Counted from the first letter of the stretch, positions 26,952 through 36,621 are shown. The stretch is DNA of 64,000 bases from Oceanihabitans sediminis (GCF_003337215.1 NZ_QPIG01000001.1:1116001-1180000), one strand, 5' to 3'. The notes: generated by a model not told the origin, from the letters alone. Made by a program: numbers and translations.

Positions 26952-26982
26952 TTTGCTTACTTTACATTTTTAAGTATATTCG
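26952..26982 (+). promoter_or_regulatory. Candidate promoter of the first M43 protease gene
   Basis: TTTG at 26952-26955, a 19-base spacer, and TATATTCG at 26975-26982 (one mismatch to TAnnTTTG). The downstream sequence GTGAAAATTTT recurs upstream of the second M43 gene (about 30077-30087) after TATATT, so the promoter was probably duplicated with the gene. Confidence 0.4.
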
Positions 26983-27007
26983 GTGAAAATTTTTAATAAA
27001 TTAAACA

Positions 27008-29836
27008 ATGAAACAATTTTACCTTAAAAAAGTATTAGTATACTTTTTGTTTTTGTTTGCCTTTAGCCTTCATGCGCAAACAAAATCTGCTTCGCAGCAA
27101 GCAACAAACACACTTCAAGAACAGTATTTAAACGAAGTGAACCAAAGGTTTTTTGATGAGCATGGTTATGTGCCTTGTGTAACAGATGAAGCTCATGAAA
27201 TGAGAATGCAAAATGATTCATCAGTTCAGTCTATGGATTCTTTTGAAAACTGGTTAGCACCTTTAGTAGAAGCTAAGAAAGCTAGAATGATTCAAGATAT
27301 CAATAATGGTTCTACAAGCAGAGTATCTTATACAATTCCTATAATTTTTCACGTAATTACTGGGTCTGTAGGAGATGCTTATGATCTAGATTCTCAATAT
27401 ATTAATGCACAAATAGAGCAACTTAATATAGATTTTAATAACATGGCGGGTAGTTTGCAGCCAGCTGCGCATTCCGCAGATATCACTTTTGTGCCAGCTC
27501 AAGTTGACCCTGATGGGAATCCTTTAGCTGAGCCTGGAATTAACAGAGTATATGGTTATTCAGGTCCATATACAATGACAACATTCAATAATAATGTTAA
27601 GCCTTATACTGTATGGGATAGAGGTTTGTATGCTAATATTTGGGTAACTAGACTTCAACCTGGCTTATTAGGATATGCGCAATTTCCTTCCAATTCTACC
27701 TTACCGGGAATGCCTACCAATGGAGGTTCAGCATCAACAGACGGTGTAGTTGTAACTACAGTAAGTGTTGGTTCTGTTGCTAATCCAAATCCTTATGGGG
27801 GGGCTAGCGGTTTAGGACGTACATTAACTCATGAAATTGGTCACTGGGTTGGCTTGCGTCATATATGGGGTGATACAGAATCTTGTGGTGGACCTGGTGA
27901 TTTCTGTGCAGATACTCCTGATTCTGATGGACCTAATGGAGGTTGTACTCCTACAGACAGCTGTCCGGCTGATGGTTTAGGGCCTGATATGATTGAGAAT
28001 TATATGGATTATACAAATGATGCATGTATGAACACCTTTACTTTTGACCAAGTAGCACGTATGATTACAGTTATAGAAAATGCAGATGGTTTTGACACAT
28101 TGATTAATTCACCAACAGGAAATGCTGGACCTGTAATTGCATTTGAATCTTCTACCCTTGAGGAATCAGAAGGTACTAGTTGTGATTTTAGAGATATTGA
28201 TGTTCCTGTTTCTATTGGATTAGCACCTTCAGCAGATGCTACTGTTACTTTTGTTGCATCAGGAACTGCTACAGATATGGTTGACTATGAAGTTTTAACA
28301 CCTTCTGTTACTTTTGCAGCAGGTTCTAACGCAAGTCAAACTTTTACCTTAAGAGTTTACGAAGATGCTTTAGTAGAAGATGACGAAACTGTAATTGTAA
28401 ATATGACATTATCTACAACTGGTGATGCAGAGTTAACAACAAATGGATTTGAAACATTAACATTTACAATTAAAAATGATGATGTTGCACCAGAAGCAGG
28501 TTCTTTAGTGACATTATTTGAAGACGATTTTGAAAGTTATACAAACTTTGACATTGAAGCTATAGGGGGATGGACAATGATTGATGGTGATGGTGATTCT
28601 ACTTATGGAGCTGATGGTTATATTTTTCCTAATCAGCAATATACAGGTACTTTTATAGTATTTAATCCAAGTGCGACCTCACCTTCTGCTGCAGGAGGTG
28701 CATGGGACCCTCATAGTGGTTCAAAAGGTTATTATTGTTTCAACTCTTCTGGAGATGTAAGTGGACAAGCTTTAAATGACGACATGATTTTTACTCCGCA
28801 AATAACCCTAGATGGTACCAATAGTATGATAAAATATTGGGCTAAAGGTTTAACAAATCATTATGGTGGAGGTGAGCGTTACCGTGTAGGTGTATCTACC
28901 TCAAACGATGGAACTGGAATTACTTATTTAACAGATTTCCCATATGTTCAACCAACTTTAGAATGGGCTGAGTATAGTTATTCAATACCATCTTCTTTTG
29001 ATGGACAGGATGTTTATGTTGTGTTTCATGTAGTATCTGCAGATGAGTTTGTATTTATGCTTGATGATGTATCTGTTACAACAAATGCTACTGCTGAAGT
29101 ACAGACAGCTGTAAGTACAGATTCTCCTTCTAGTATGAGCATTAAAGAAGCAGGAACTTCTTATGCTTATGATGCAGCAACTAATAATGTTGTAGTAAAA
29201 TTAGAAAACAATAATACTTTTGACTACGGTTGTGTTAATGTTTCTGTTATGCGTGCAGGTACTGCAGCGCAAGTATATGAAAATGCTACTTCTTCAAATT
29301 ATGTAGCAGATAAAGCGTTTAATATTACTACGGATAATCAAACAACATCTGGTGATGTTACTTTAGGATTCTATTTTACAGAAGCTGAAATAGCAGGATG
29401 GGAAGCTGCAACAGGTAGAAACCGTTCAGAAATAGTAATTATTAGAGAAGTTGATGGTAATGTGGTAGAAAGTGTAGCTGCTACACTAGGAGCTTACGAT
29501 TCAAATGTTATCTTAGAAGCTGCTTTCTCTGGAGCTAATGGAGATTTCTATTTTGGACCACCAGAAGCTTTAAGTATTACAGAAAATACCTTTGAGAATT
29601 TTGCTTTATACCCAAATCCTGCAAAAGGAGAAATTACAGTTCAATTAAACTCTAATGAAGATGTTAAAGTAACTTTATATGATATTAGAGGAAGAGAGGT
29701 TTATATGAATACTTTTAGTAATAACCAAGCTACTTTTAATAAAACAATAAGCTTAGAGTCTTTCTCTACAGGATTATATTTAATTAAATTTGAAAGTGGA
29801 GCTAAGAAAACAACGAAAAAGATTGTTAAGATGTAA
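27008..29836 (+). CDS. Secreted M43 zinc metalloprotease, T9SS substrate
   Basis: A 942-residue exported protease. Domain order: signal peptide (SLHAQ), prodomain-like region to about 105, pappalysin-type M43 catalytic domain with HEIGHWVGLRH (zinc His275, His279, His285; Glu276) and a Met-turn near ENYMDYT, a Calx-beta domain (about 375-490), a MAM/jelly-roll-like domain (about 500-690), an unrecognised domain (690-850) and a C-terminal T9SS type A sorting tail (FALYPNPAKGEITVQLN to the end KKIVKM). It should be secreted by the T9SS and either cell-attached or released. Its tandem partner follows. Confidence 0.9.
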   Translation: MKQFYLKKVLVYFLFLFAFSLHAQTKSASQQATNTLQEQYLNEVNQRFFDEHGYVPCVTDEAHEMRMQNDSSVQSMDSFENWLAPLVEAKKARMIQDINNGSTSRVSYTIPIIFHVITGSVGDAYDLDSQYINAQIEQLNIDFNNMAGSLQPAAHSADITFVPAQVDPDGNPLAEPGINRVYGYSGPYTMTTFNNNVKPYTVWDRGLYANIWVTRLQPGLLGYAQFPSNSTLPGMPTNGGSASTDGVVVTTVSVGSVANPNPYGGASGLGRTLTHEIGHWVGLRHIWGDTESCGGPGDFCADTPDSDGPNGGCTPTDSCPADGLGPDMIENYMDYTNDACMNTFTFDQVARMITVIENADGFDTLINSPTGNAGPVIAFESSTLEESEGTSCDFRDIDVPVSIGLAPSADATVTFVASGTATDMVDYEVLTPSVTFAAGSNASQTFTLRVYEDALVEDDETVIVNMTLSTTGDAELTTNGFETLTFTIKNDDVAPEAGSLVTLFEDDFESYTNFDIEAIGGWTMIDGDGDSTYGADGYIFPNQQYTGTFIVFNPSATSPSAAGGAWDPHSGSKGYYCFNSSGDVSGQALNDDMIFTPQITLDGTNSMIKYWAKGLTNHYGGGERYRVGVSTSNDGTGITYLTDFPYVQPTLEWAEYSYSIPSSFDGQDVYVVFHVVSADEFVFMLDDVSVTTNATAEVQTAVSTDSPSSMSIKEAGTSYAYDAATNNVVVKLENNNTFDYGCVNVSVMRAGTAAQVYENATSSNYVADKAFNITTDNQTTSGDVTLGFYFTEAEIAGWEAATGRNRSEIVIIREVDGNVVESVAATLGAYDSNVILEAAFSGANGDFYFGPPEALSITENTFENFALYPNPAKGEITVQLNSNEDVKVTLYDIRGREVYMNTFSNNQATFNKTISLESFSTGLYLIKFESGAKKTTKKIVKM

Positions 29837-29865
29837 TTATACTTCTTAGTTTAAAATGATTAATT

Positions 29866-29898
29866 AAAGCCCAACACATATGTGTTGGGCTTTTTTTG
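29866..29898 (+). terminator. Terminator after the first M43 gene
   Basis: Arms AAAGCCCAACACA and TGTGTTGGGCTTT with a two-base loop and a T-run, 30 bases past the stop. Confidence 0.85.
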
Positions 29899-30102
29899 TT
29901 AAAACTCTTAAAGTATATTGTCTACAAATTATTTTATAATTGAACATTAAAAAATATAGGCATTATGTAAAATCAATAATTTAGAGAGTTATAATGTTTT
30001 ATTATCACTTAATTACTTAATTTAAGTTGTAATATTTAATAAATACCTTTCAAGTACACGAAAAATATTTTATATTGTGAAAATTTTAACACCTATATAT
30101 TT

Positions 30103-32916
30103 ATGAAACATATTTACAATAAGAAAATATGGTTTTATTTTTTGAGTCTTGCTTTTTTTGGGCTTCATGCACAAACAAAAACAACGCAAAACCAACAACA
30201 AAACCCTATTCAAGAACTACAACTTAATGACGTAAATCAAAGATTTTATGATGCGCACGGAGTTGTGAGATGTGCAACTGTTGAAGCACATGAATTAAGA
30301 ATGCAAAATGATCCATCGGTTCAGTCTATGGATGCATTTGAAAACTGGTTGGCACCTTTAGTAGAAGCTAAAAAGGTTCAGATGTTACAAGATATTAATA
30401 ATGGTTCTACAGCTAGGCAAGTATATAATATTCCAATTATATTTCATGTTATTACTGGATCTGTAGGGGATGCTAATGATATTGATTCTGCAGCTATTTA
30501 CGCTCAAATAGATCAATTAAATTTAGATTTTAATAATCAAGCAGGAAGTTCGTATCCAGTAGCTCATTCCGCAGATATCAACTTTGTCCCTGCACAGGTT
30601 GATCCAAATGGAAACCCATTAGCAGAGCCTGGAATAGATCGAGTTTATGGGTACCCTAATGCGCAATCCCAAGGAAGTATGGACGGTGGTGTTAAGCAAG
30701 CCACTATTTGGGATAGAAATCAATATGCTAATATATGGGTTGCAAACCTTTCAGGGGGGTTACTAGGTTATGCACAATTTCCTTCTAATTCTACCTTGCC
30801 AGGAATGCCAGCAAATGGGGGTTCTGCTCAAACTGATGGAGTTGTAATAGGTACTGTGACCGTTGGGTCCGTAGCTATGCCTAATCCAGCGGGTGCACCT
30901 TATAATAAGGGACGTACCCTAACTCATGAACTTGGACACTGGATAGGCTTACGTCATATTTGGGGAGATTCTTCTTCATGCTCAAACGATGATTTTTGTG
31001 CAGATACTCCAGATGCTACCGATGCTAATTATGGATGCCCTACATTAGATAGTTGTCCTTCTGATGGATTAGGAAATGATATGGTGGAAAACTATATGGA
31101 CTATACTGATGATTCTTGTATGGATACATTTACCTTTGATCAAGTTGCTCGTATAATTACGGTTATAGAAAATGCAGACGGGTTTGATAATTTAGTAAAC
31201 TCTACAACAGGAAATTCTTCTCCAACAATAGTTTTTCAAACTACTACTCTTACCGAGTACGAAGGAACAGGATGTGGTTTTAAAGATATAAATGTATCTG
31301 TAAATATAGGTGCAGCACCTTCAGCAGATGCTACAGTTACTTTTTCAGCATCTGGAACAGCAACAAATATGGTAGATTATGAAATAATGACACCTAATGT
31401 TACTTTTTCTGCAGGTGCAACAGCAAGTCAAACCTTAACAATTAGAGTTTATGAAGATTCCTTTGTAGAGGCAGATGAAACAGTTGTTATAAATATGACA
31501 TTATCTACTACAGGAGATGCTGAGTTAAGTGCGAATAATACAGTAATACTTACAATTCAAGATGATGATTCTACACCTTTAGAAGGAGGAACCGTTACTT
31601 TGTTTAGTGATGATTTCGAATCTTATGATGATTTCGACATAGGTAATATTGGTGGTTGGACTATGAATGATGGTGATGGTGCACCTCACTATGGAGATGC
31701 TGATATTGATTTTCCAAATGCATACTATACAGGAACCTTTATTGTATTTAATCCAAGTCAAACAACTCCTGCAGCATCTGCTAACTGGGCACCACATAGT
31801 GGTTCTAAAGGATACTATTGCTTTGCAGCAACAACGCCACCAAATAATGATCACATTTTTACAGAGCAAATTAGTCTAAATGGTACAGACAGTGAACTAC
31901 GTTTGTGGATGCGTTCTTTAACAGATCAGTGGGGTGCAGATCGTTTTAATGTAAAAATTTCAACTACTAACACTAATGTATCTAGTTTCACAACTATTCA
32001 GCCGCTGTCTGGATCTGCTACGCCTCATCATGATGCTCCAACGGAATGGACTGAGTATGTATATGATTTATCTGCTTATGATGGTCAAAATATTTATGTA
32101 GCTATTCATTGTGTATCGAATGATTCTTATGTACTGATGTTAGACGATATTAGTGTAACAACTTTTGGTCAAGACGAAGTACAAACAACAGTTAACGCTG
32201 CAACTTCAGCAAGTATGAATCTTAAAGGAGCAGGTACTGCTTATGCTTTTGATTCTTCAACAGGAAACGTAATGGCGAAAGTTCAGAATAATGATTCTTT
32301 CGATTATGGTTGTACAAACGTATCAGTATTACGTGATGGTACTGCAGCACAAGTATATGAAAGTGCGACTTCTTCAAACTATGTTGCAGATAAAGCATTT
32401 AGTGTTACTTCAGCAAATTCAAATGTTACTGGAGATACAACTTTAGCTTTTTACTTTACAGAAGCAGAAATTGCTGGATGGGAAGCTGCAACAGGTAGAA
32501 ACCGTTCAGAAATAGTAATAATTAGAGAGGTAGATGGAAATGCTGTAGAAAGCGTTGCTGCTACTGTTGGTTCTTATGGTTCTGATGTAACATTCGAAGC
32601 TTCTTTCTCTGGAGCTAATGGAGATTACTATTTTGGACCACCAGAAGCTTTAAGTATTAAAGAAAATACTTTCGAGAATTTTGCTTTATATCCAAATCCT
32701 TCAAAAGGAGAGGTTACTGTTCAGTTAAACTCTAACGAAGATGTTAAAGTAACTTTATATGATATTAGAGGAAGAGAGGTTTACACTAACAATTTTAGTA
32801 ATGACCAAGCTACTTTTAATAAAACTATAAACTTAGAAACTGTTTCTACAGGATTATACTTAATCCAATTTGAAAGTGGAAACAAGAAAACAACTAAAAA
32901 GTTAATTATTAAATAA
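30103..32916 (+). CDS. Secreted M43 zinc metalloprotease, tandem paralogue
   Basis: A 937-residue paralogue of the preceding gene with the same domain order: signal peptide (GLHAQ), M43 domain with HELGHWIGLRH (His275, His279, His285), Calx-beta (about 375-485), jelly-roll-like domain, an unrecognised domain and a T9SS type A tail (FALYPNPSKGEVTVQLN). Residue numbering at the active site is identical to the first copy, showing collinear duplication. The C-terminal third is much closer between the copies than the jelly-roll-like part, and some DNA stretches there are identical. It has its own upstream region and terminator, so it need not be co-transcribed. Confidence 0.9.
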   Translation: MKHIYNKKIWFYFLSLAFFGLHAQTKTTQNQQQNPIQELQLNDVNQRFYDAHGVVRCATVEAHELRMQNDPSVQSMDAFENWLAPLVEAKKVQMLQDINNGSTARQVYNIPIIFHVITGSVGDANDIDSAAIYAQIDQLNLDFNNQAGSSYPVAHSADINFVPAQVDPNGNPLAEPGIDRVYGYPNAQSQGSMDGGVKQATIWDRNQYANIWVANLSGGLLGYAQFPSNSTLPGMPANGGSAQTDGVVIGTVTVGSVAMPNPAGAPYNKGRTLTHELGHWIGLRHIWGDSSSCSNDDFCADTPDATDANYGCPTLDSCPSDGLGNDMVENYMDYTDDSCMDTFTFDQVARIITVIENADGFDNLVNSTTGNSSPTIVFQTTTLTEYEGTGCGFKDINVSVNIGAAPSADATVTFSASGTATNMVDYEIMTPNVTFSAGATASQTLTIRVYEDSFVEADETVVINMTLSTTGDAELSANNTVILTIQDDDSTPLEGGTVTLFSDDFESYDDFDIGNIGGWTMNDGDGAPHYGDADIDFPNAYYTGTFIVFNPSQTTPAASANWAPHSGSKGYYCFAATTPPNNDHIFTEQISLNGTDSELRLWMRSLTDQWGADRFNVKISTTNTNVSSFTTIQPLSGSATPHHDAPTEWTEYVYDLSAYDGQNIYVAIHCVSNDSYVLMLDDISVTTFGQDEVQTTVNAATSASMNLKGAGTAYAFDSSTGNVMAKVQNNDSFDYGCTNVSVLRDGTAAQVYESATSSNYVADKAFSVTSANSNVTGDTTLAFYFTEAEIAGWEAATGRNRSEIVIIREVDGNAVESVAATVGSYGSDVTFEASFSGANGDYYFGPPEALSIKENTFENFALYPNPSKGEVTVQLNSNEDVKVTLYDIRGREVYTNNFSNDQATFNKTINLETVSTGLYLIQFESGNKKTTKKLIIK

Positions 32917-32936
32917 TTGCTTTTTTAATATAATAT

Positions 32937-32966
32937 GAAGGCTGTCTTTTAAGGCAGCCTTTTTTA
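32937..32966 (+). terminator. Terminator after the second M43 gene
   Basis: Arms AAGGCTGTC and GGCAGCCTT (one G-T pair) with loop TTTTAA and a T-run, about 20 bases past the stop. Confidence 0.8.
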
Positions 32967-32985
32967 TTTTCAATGGTATTTATAG

Positions 32986-32993
32986 TATTTTTG
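32986..32993 (+). promoter_or_regulatory. -7 promoter element for the 33089-apbE pair
   Basis: TATTTTTG, exact TAnnTTTG, about 96 bases before the start of the 125-residue protein gene. Confidence 0.5.
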
Positions 32994-33088
32994 CAATACT
33001 TTAAAAGACCTAGTTATTTACGGTTTTTTCTAGCAAGAAAGTTAGTATTAAACGTACTATCTAAACTGTTAAAACATTTATCAAGATT

Positions 33089-33466
33089 ATGAGCAAAGCA
33101 CTTACCGAACAAGAATTACATAATTTAGCAATGAATCATGTTGGAAAAGATCTTGAGAAACGTGGTTTTGAATTTGTAGCAATCAATAGCAAACTAAAAA
33201 AACATCCTCAGTTTGTATGTATAGATAAAAACAGTCAGTACTATTTTGTGATAGTTCGCGCTGTAATTCTACCAGAAAACCCTAATAACTATGATGTTAT
33301 TTGGATGGAATCTTTTAAAAAGCATGCTTTTGAAAAAGATGCTAAAGTTTTATATGCCGGTGTTGGATTGGGAAACCCTAAAGGAGAAGAATTGCCAGTT
33401 TATTTAAATGAAGAATATTTAATTGAATATAACGGTATTCAAGTAATAGATATGAACCTTAATTAA
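33089..33466 (+). CDS. Conserved small protein next to apbE, function unknown
   Basis: A 125-residue soluble protein without signal peptide, membrane segment or cysteine-cluster motif. Flavobacterial relatives are often labelled Na+-NQR subunit F, but it has none of the ferredoxin cysteines or the FAD/NADH motifs of the real NqrF at 25477, so that label looks like a carry-over from gene neighbourhood. Its alternating beta/alpha pattern (PQFVCIDKNSQYYFVIVRAV, AKVLYAGVGLGN) recalls small restriction-endonuclease-like or chaperone folds, which I cannot confirm. It lies 50 bases before apbE and is probably co-transcribed, hinting at a role with NQR flavinylation. Confidence 0.7.
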   Translation: MSKALTEQELHNLAMNHVGKDLEKRGFEFVAINSKLKKHPQFVCIDKNSQYYFVIVRAVILPENPNNYDVIWMESFKKHAFEKDAKVLYAGVGLGNPKGEELPVYLNEEYLIEYNGIQVIDMNLN

Positions 33467-33516
33467 TATTCTTAAAAGAAGAATCAATCAAATAAAATAA
33501 CCGAAAAATATACTAC

Positions 33517-34494
33517 ATGAAACACTTTTCTTTTCTATTACTAACTGTTGCGTTATTTTATTCTTGTAAGCAAGAACCAAAAAACACCAGACTTTCCGGA
33601 GCTGTTTTTGGTACTAGCTATTCTTTAATTTATGATGTAGATACTAATTATCAAAAGCAAGTTGATAGTTTGTTTTATGTCATTAATAAATCGATGTCCA
33701 CTTATCAGACTAATTCAAATATTTCAAAAGTAAATAGAAATGAATCTAAAACAGTTGATACACATTTTATAAAAGTTCTAGAGGATGCAAAGCGTATTCA
33801 CAAGCAAACTGAAGGTGTTTTTGACCCTACTATAGGTACTATAGTTAATGCGCTAGGATTTGGTCCAGAAAAGAAAATAAAGAGCTTAGATAGTCTTAAG
33901 ATTGACAGTTTGATGCAGTATGTGGGTTTAGACAAAATTTATATAGAAGGAACATCTGTTTATAAAAAACACCCTGAAACTTTTATTGATTTTAATGCAA
34001 TAGCAAAAGGGTATGCGGTTGATGTAGTTGCAGAATTTTTAGAATCTAAAAATGTTTCAAATTATTTAGTTGAAATAGGGGGAGAGATACGTTCTAAAGG
34101 AAACAATATAGAAAAAAATTCGGCATGGACAGTTGGAATAGATAAGCCTAATTTTGATGGAACTCAGTCTATTTTAAAGGCAATTCCTCTACAAGATAAC
34201 GCCATGGCTACTTCTGGTACTTACAGAAAGTTTCAAATAGACGAAGCTGGTAATAGGTATGCACATATCATTGATGCTAAAACAGGTTATCCTAGTAAAA
34301 CGAATATTTTGGGAGTTTCAGTATTAGCTCCTAATTGTATGACGGCAGATGCTTATGCAACAGCCTTTCAAGCGATGGGAATGGATAAAATAAAAACTTT
34401 TTTAACAAACCATCCAGAACTTAAAGTGTTTTTAGTTTTTGAAAATGAAAAACAAGAATTAGAAACCATCAGCTTAAATGGATTTCCTGAATAA
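33517..34494 (+). CDS. apbE: FAD:protein FMN transferase ApbE, lipoprotein
   Basis: A 325-residue flavin transferase that attaches FMN from FAD to threonines of NqrB and NqrC. The signal peptide ends in a lipobox (ALFYSC, Cys17), giving a lipid-anchored periplasmic enzyme. Family motifs are present: FGTSYSL, MSTYQTNSNISKVN, TEGVFDPTIGTIVNALGFG, DFNAIAKGYAVD, LVEIGGEIR, and the Mg-binding end MTADAYATAFQAMG. It is separated from the nqr operon by the two M43 genes but is functionally part of the same system. Confidence 0.94.
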   Translation: MKHFSFLLLTVALFYSCKQEPKNTRLSGAVFGTSYSLIYDVDTNYQKQVDSLFYVINKSMSTYQTNSNISKVNRNESKTVDTHFIKVLEDAKRIHKQTEGVFDPTIGTIVNALGFGPEKKIKSLDSLKIDSLMQYVGLDKIYIEGTSVYKKHPETFIDFNAIAKGYAVDVVAEFLESKNVSNYLVEIGGEIRSKGNNIEKNSAWTVGIDKPNFDGTQSILKAIPLQDNAMATSGTYRKFQIDEAGNRYAHIIDAKTGYPSKTNILGVSVLAPNCMTADAYATAFQAMGMDKIKTFLTNHPELKVFLVFENEKQELETISLNGFPE

Positions 34495-34521
34495 TTTTGA
34501 AACTAGAAAGTGTTATATGTA

Positions 34522-34890
34522 TTAAAATGCACTTAGCAACAATAGGAACCAACCACTCACTAAAAGTAGTCCGCCTATAGGTGTAACGGGACCTAAAAAT
34601 CGAAGTTTTTTTCCTTTAGCATCCGATAAAACGAGTCCGTAAATACTAAAAGAGAATAATAAAACCCCTAAGGTGAAGCACCAATAGGTAGCAGAAGTTA
34701 CCATATCACTATTAAAACCTAAAACTAATAATACTATTGCGTGATACATTTGGTATTTAACTCCAACTTCAAAGCTCTGTAATTGATCTGAAGATAAAAT
34801 TTTCTTTAAAGCATGTGCTCCAAAGGCACCAAAAATAACCGATAGCATTCCTAAGAGTGTAGCCGTAAATATTATAACTTGCTGTGTCAT
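34522..34890 (-). CDS. DUF423 family small membrane protein
   Basis: A 122-residue inner-membrane protein with four predicted helices and the DUF423 (YgdD) hallmarks FGAFGAHALKK near the N-terminus, YQMYHAIVLLVLG in the middle and PVTPIGGLLLVSGW at the end. The function is not known. It is the last gene of a minus-strand run map, methyltransferase, DUF423 (gaps of 2 and 22 bases). Confidence 0.88.
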   Translation of the reverse strand: MTQQVIIFTATLLGMLSVIFGAFGAHALKKILSSDQLQSFEVGVKYQMYHAIVLLVLGFNSDMVTSATYWCFTLGVLLFSFSIYGLVLSDAKGKKLRFLGPVTPIGGLLLVSGWFLLLLSAF

Positions 34891-34912
34891 TTATATAATT
34901 TTTAGTTCGGTT

Positions 34913-35677
34913 TTATTTATAAACTACTGGAATAATCTCTCCTTTGGCTAAGCAATATTTTTCAATTTCCTCCTTAGTAAAATTGCTAGTATAATCTACT
35001 TCTGCTACTTGGAAGCCAATACTTCTAAGTTTATCGAAATAATCTCTTCCATAAACACGAACGTGATCGTATTGTCCAAATATTTTAGCGCGTTCTTTTT
35101 TATCTGTGATACTATCGTCTTCAAAAGTTTTTTCTCTAGATAGGTCTTGCGGAATTTGTAAAATACCATAGCCTCCAGGTTTTAAAACTCGGTAAAGCTC
35201 TTGCACGGCTTTCGTGTCGTCCGGAATATGCTCTAATACGTGATTACATAAAATAACATCGTAGCTATTGTCTGCAAAAGGAAGATTGCAGATATCCGCT
35301 TTTACATCGGCGATAGGAGATTCTAAATCTGTTGTTGTGTAGTCTAAGTTTTTCAACTTTTTAAAACGATTCAAGAAACATTGTTCTGGAGCAAAATGCA
35401 ATACGCTTTTATTTGCTGTAAAAAAATCAGTTTCCCTTTTTAGGTATAGCCATAATAATCTATGCCTTTCTAACGAAAGGGTAGAAGGCGATAATACATT
35501 ATTACGTTGCGTACCATAGCCATAAGGCAAAAAGGATTTGAAACTTTTACCGTCTATTGGGTCTGTAAAATTGCTTCCTTTTAAAAAGAAAGCTAAAACA
35601 GGGCGTACTATATAACTTAGCCTAATTAATATAGGCCTAGGAATAATATTAAGAATCGTTTTAAAAAGTCGTTTCAT
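34913..35677 (-). CDS. Class I SAM-dependent methyltransferase
   Basis: A 254-residue Methyltransf_11-type enzyme. The SAM-binding segment is unusual at motif I (SVLHFAPEQCFLNRFKK rather than a GxGxG loop). The later motifs are standard: DICNLPFADNSYDVILCNHVLEHI, VLKPGGYGILQIP. The HFAPE opening is seen in a group of small-molecule or glycan-related methyltransferases whose substrates are mostly unknown. An N-terminal stretch of about 30 residues is hydrophobic and basic. It sits two bases after map. Confidence 0.78.
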   Translation of the reverse strand: MKRLFKTILNIIPRPILIRLSYIVRPVLAFFLKGSNFTDPIDGKSFKSFLPYGYGTQRNNVLSPSTLSLERHRLLWLYLKRETDFFTANKSVLHFAPEQCFLNRFKKLKNLDYTTTDLESPIADVKADICNLPFADNSYDVILCNHVLEHIPDDTKAVQELYRVLKPGGYGILQIPQDLSREKTFEDDSITDKKERAKIFGQYDHVRVYGRDYFDKLRSIGFQVAEVDYTSNFTKEEIEKYCLAKGEIIPVVYK

Positions 35678-35679
35678 TA

Positions 35680-36498
35680 TTAAAGCACCAATGCTTTCTG
35701 GCGGAATTCCTTTTCTTCATCACTTTTAATACCCAAAGCTTCATATATATAAGCAAAAGTTGAAAGTAATTCTGGTTTTCCGTCTACAATAGCAACATCA
35801 TGTTCAAAATGAGCAGAAGGTTTTCCGTCTAAAGTAGTGATAGTCCACCCATCTCTATGTTGTTTAATGCTTTTTGTTCCTAAGTTAATCATAGGCTCAA
35901 TTGCTACAACCATTCCTTCAACAAATTTCTTTCCACGACCACGTTTTCCGTAGTTAGGCATTTCAGGATCCTCGTGCATTTTACGACCAATGCCATGACC
36001 TACTAACTCTCTTACTACTCCGTAGCCATGATCTTCACAATACTTTTGAATAGCATAACCAACATCGCCAACGCGATTACCAACTTTAAGTTCTCTTATT
36101 CCAACGTAAAGAGATTCTTTGGTAACGTCTAATAATTTTTGCGTTTCAGGAGCAATTTCACCTACAGAAAAAGTGTAGGCGTGATCGCCATAAAAACCAT
36201 TTAAGATGGCACCACAATCTACAGAAATAATATCTCCTTCTTCTAAAGGTGTATTATTAGGAATTCCGTGCACTACCTGTGAGTTCGGACTCATACATAG
36301 TGTATTAGGAAAGTCGTATAAACCTAAAAAACCAGGGATAGCCCCTTGGTCTCTAATACAAGTTTCTGCAATTTTATCTAGTTCTAATGATGTTACTCCA
36401 GGCTTTACAGCTTTGGCAACCTCTCCTAAGGTTTTAGACACTACTAATGCTGCTTCGCGCATTAACTCTATTTCTTCTCTTGTTTTTACAATGATCAT
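35680..36498 (-). CDS. map: Methionine aminopeptidase, type I
   Basis: A 272-residue di-metal enzyme that removes the N-terminal methionine from new proteins. Metal ligands are visible in SVDCGAILNGFYGDHAYTF (two Asp), VGHGIGRKMHEDP (His), MVVAIEPMI (Glu) and HFEHDVAIV (Glu). The ATG at 36498 gives MIIVKTREEIELMREA, the normal start; an in-frame TTG at 36519 falls in the promoter element. It heads a three-gene run with a methyltransferase and DUF423. Confidence 0.94.
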   Translation of the reverse strand: MIIVKTREEIELMREAALVVSKTLGEVAKAVKPGVTSLELDKIAETCIRDQGAIPGFLGLYDFPNTLCMSPNSQVVHGIPNNTPLEEGDIISVDCGAILNGFYGDHAYTFSVGEIAPETQKLLDVTKESLYVGIRELKVGNRVGDVGYAIQKYCEDHGYGVVRELVGHGIGRKMHEDPEMPNYGKRGRGKKFVEGMVVAIEPMINLGTKSIKQHRDGWTITTLDGKPSAHFEHDVAIVDGKPELLSTFAYIYEALGIKSDEEKEFRQKALVL

Positions 36499-36516
36499 AT
36501 GCAATAAAATATGATG

Positions 36517-36524
36517 CAAATATA
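36517..36524 (-). promoter_or_regulatory. -7 promoter element for map
   Basis: Minus-strand TATATTTG, exact TAnnTTTG, 19 bases upstream of the map ATG. Leader about 12 nt. Confidence 0.55.
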
Positions 36525-36595
36525 CTTAAAAATAACAATGTGTAATTTTTTAATGAAACATGATATTTAGCAGTTTTTATACTTTTTTAATTTCA

Positions 36596-36603
36596 TAATT
36601 TTG
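36596..36603 (+). promoter_or_regulatory. -7 promoter element for the CoA-transferase gene
   Basis: TAATTTTG, exact TAnnTTTG, 19 bases before the ATG at 36622. It is back to back with the map promoter in a 123-base divergent region. Confidence 0.55.
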
Positions 36604-36621
36604 CACTTCAAATAAAAGAAT

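Noticed and set aside
33089-33466. A second NqrF
   Set aside because: No ferredoxin cysteines, FAD or NADH motifs and only 125 residues; the complete nqrF is at 25477-26784.
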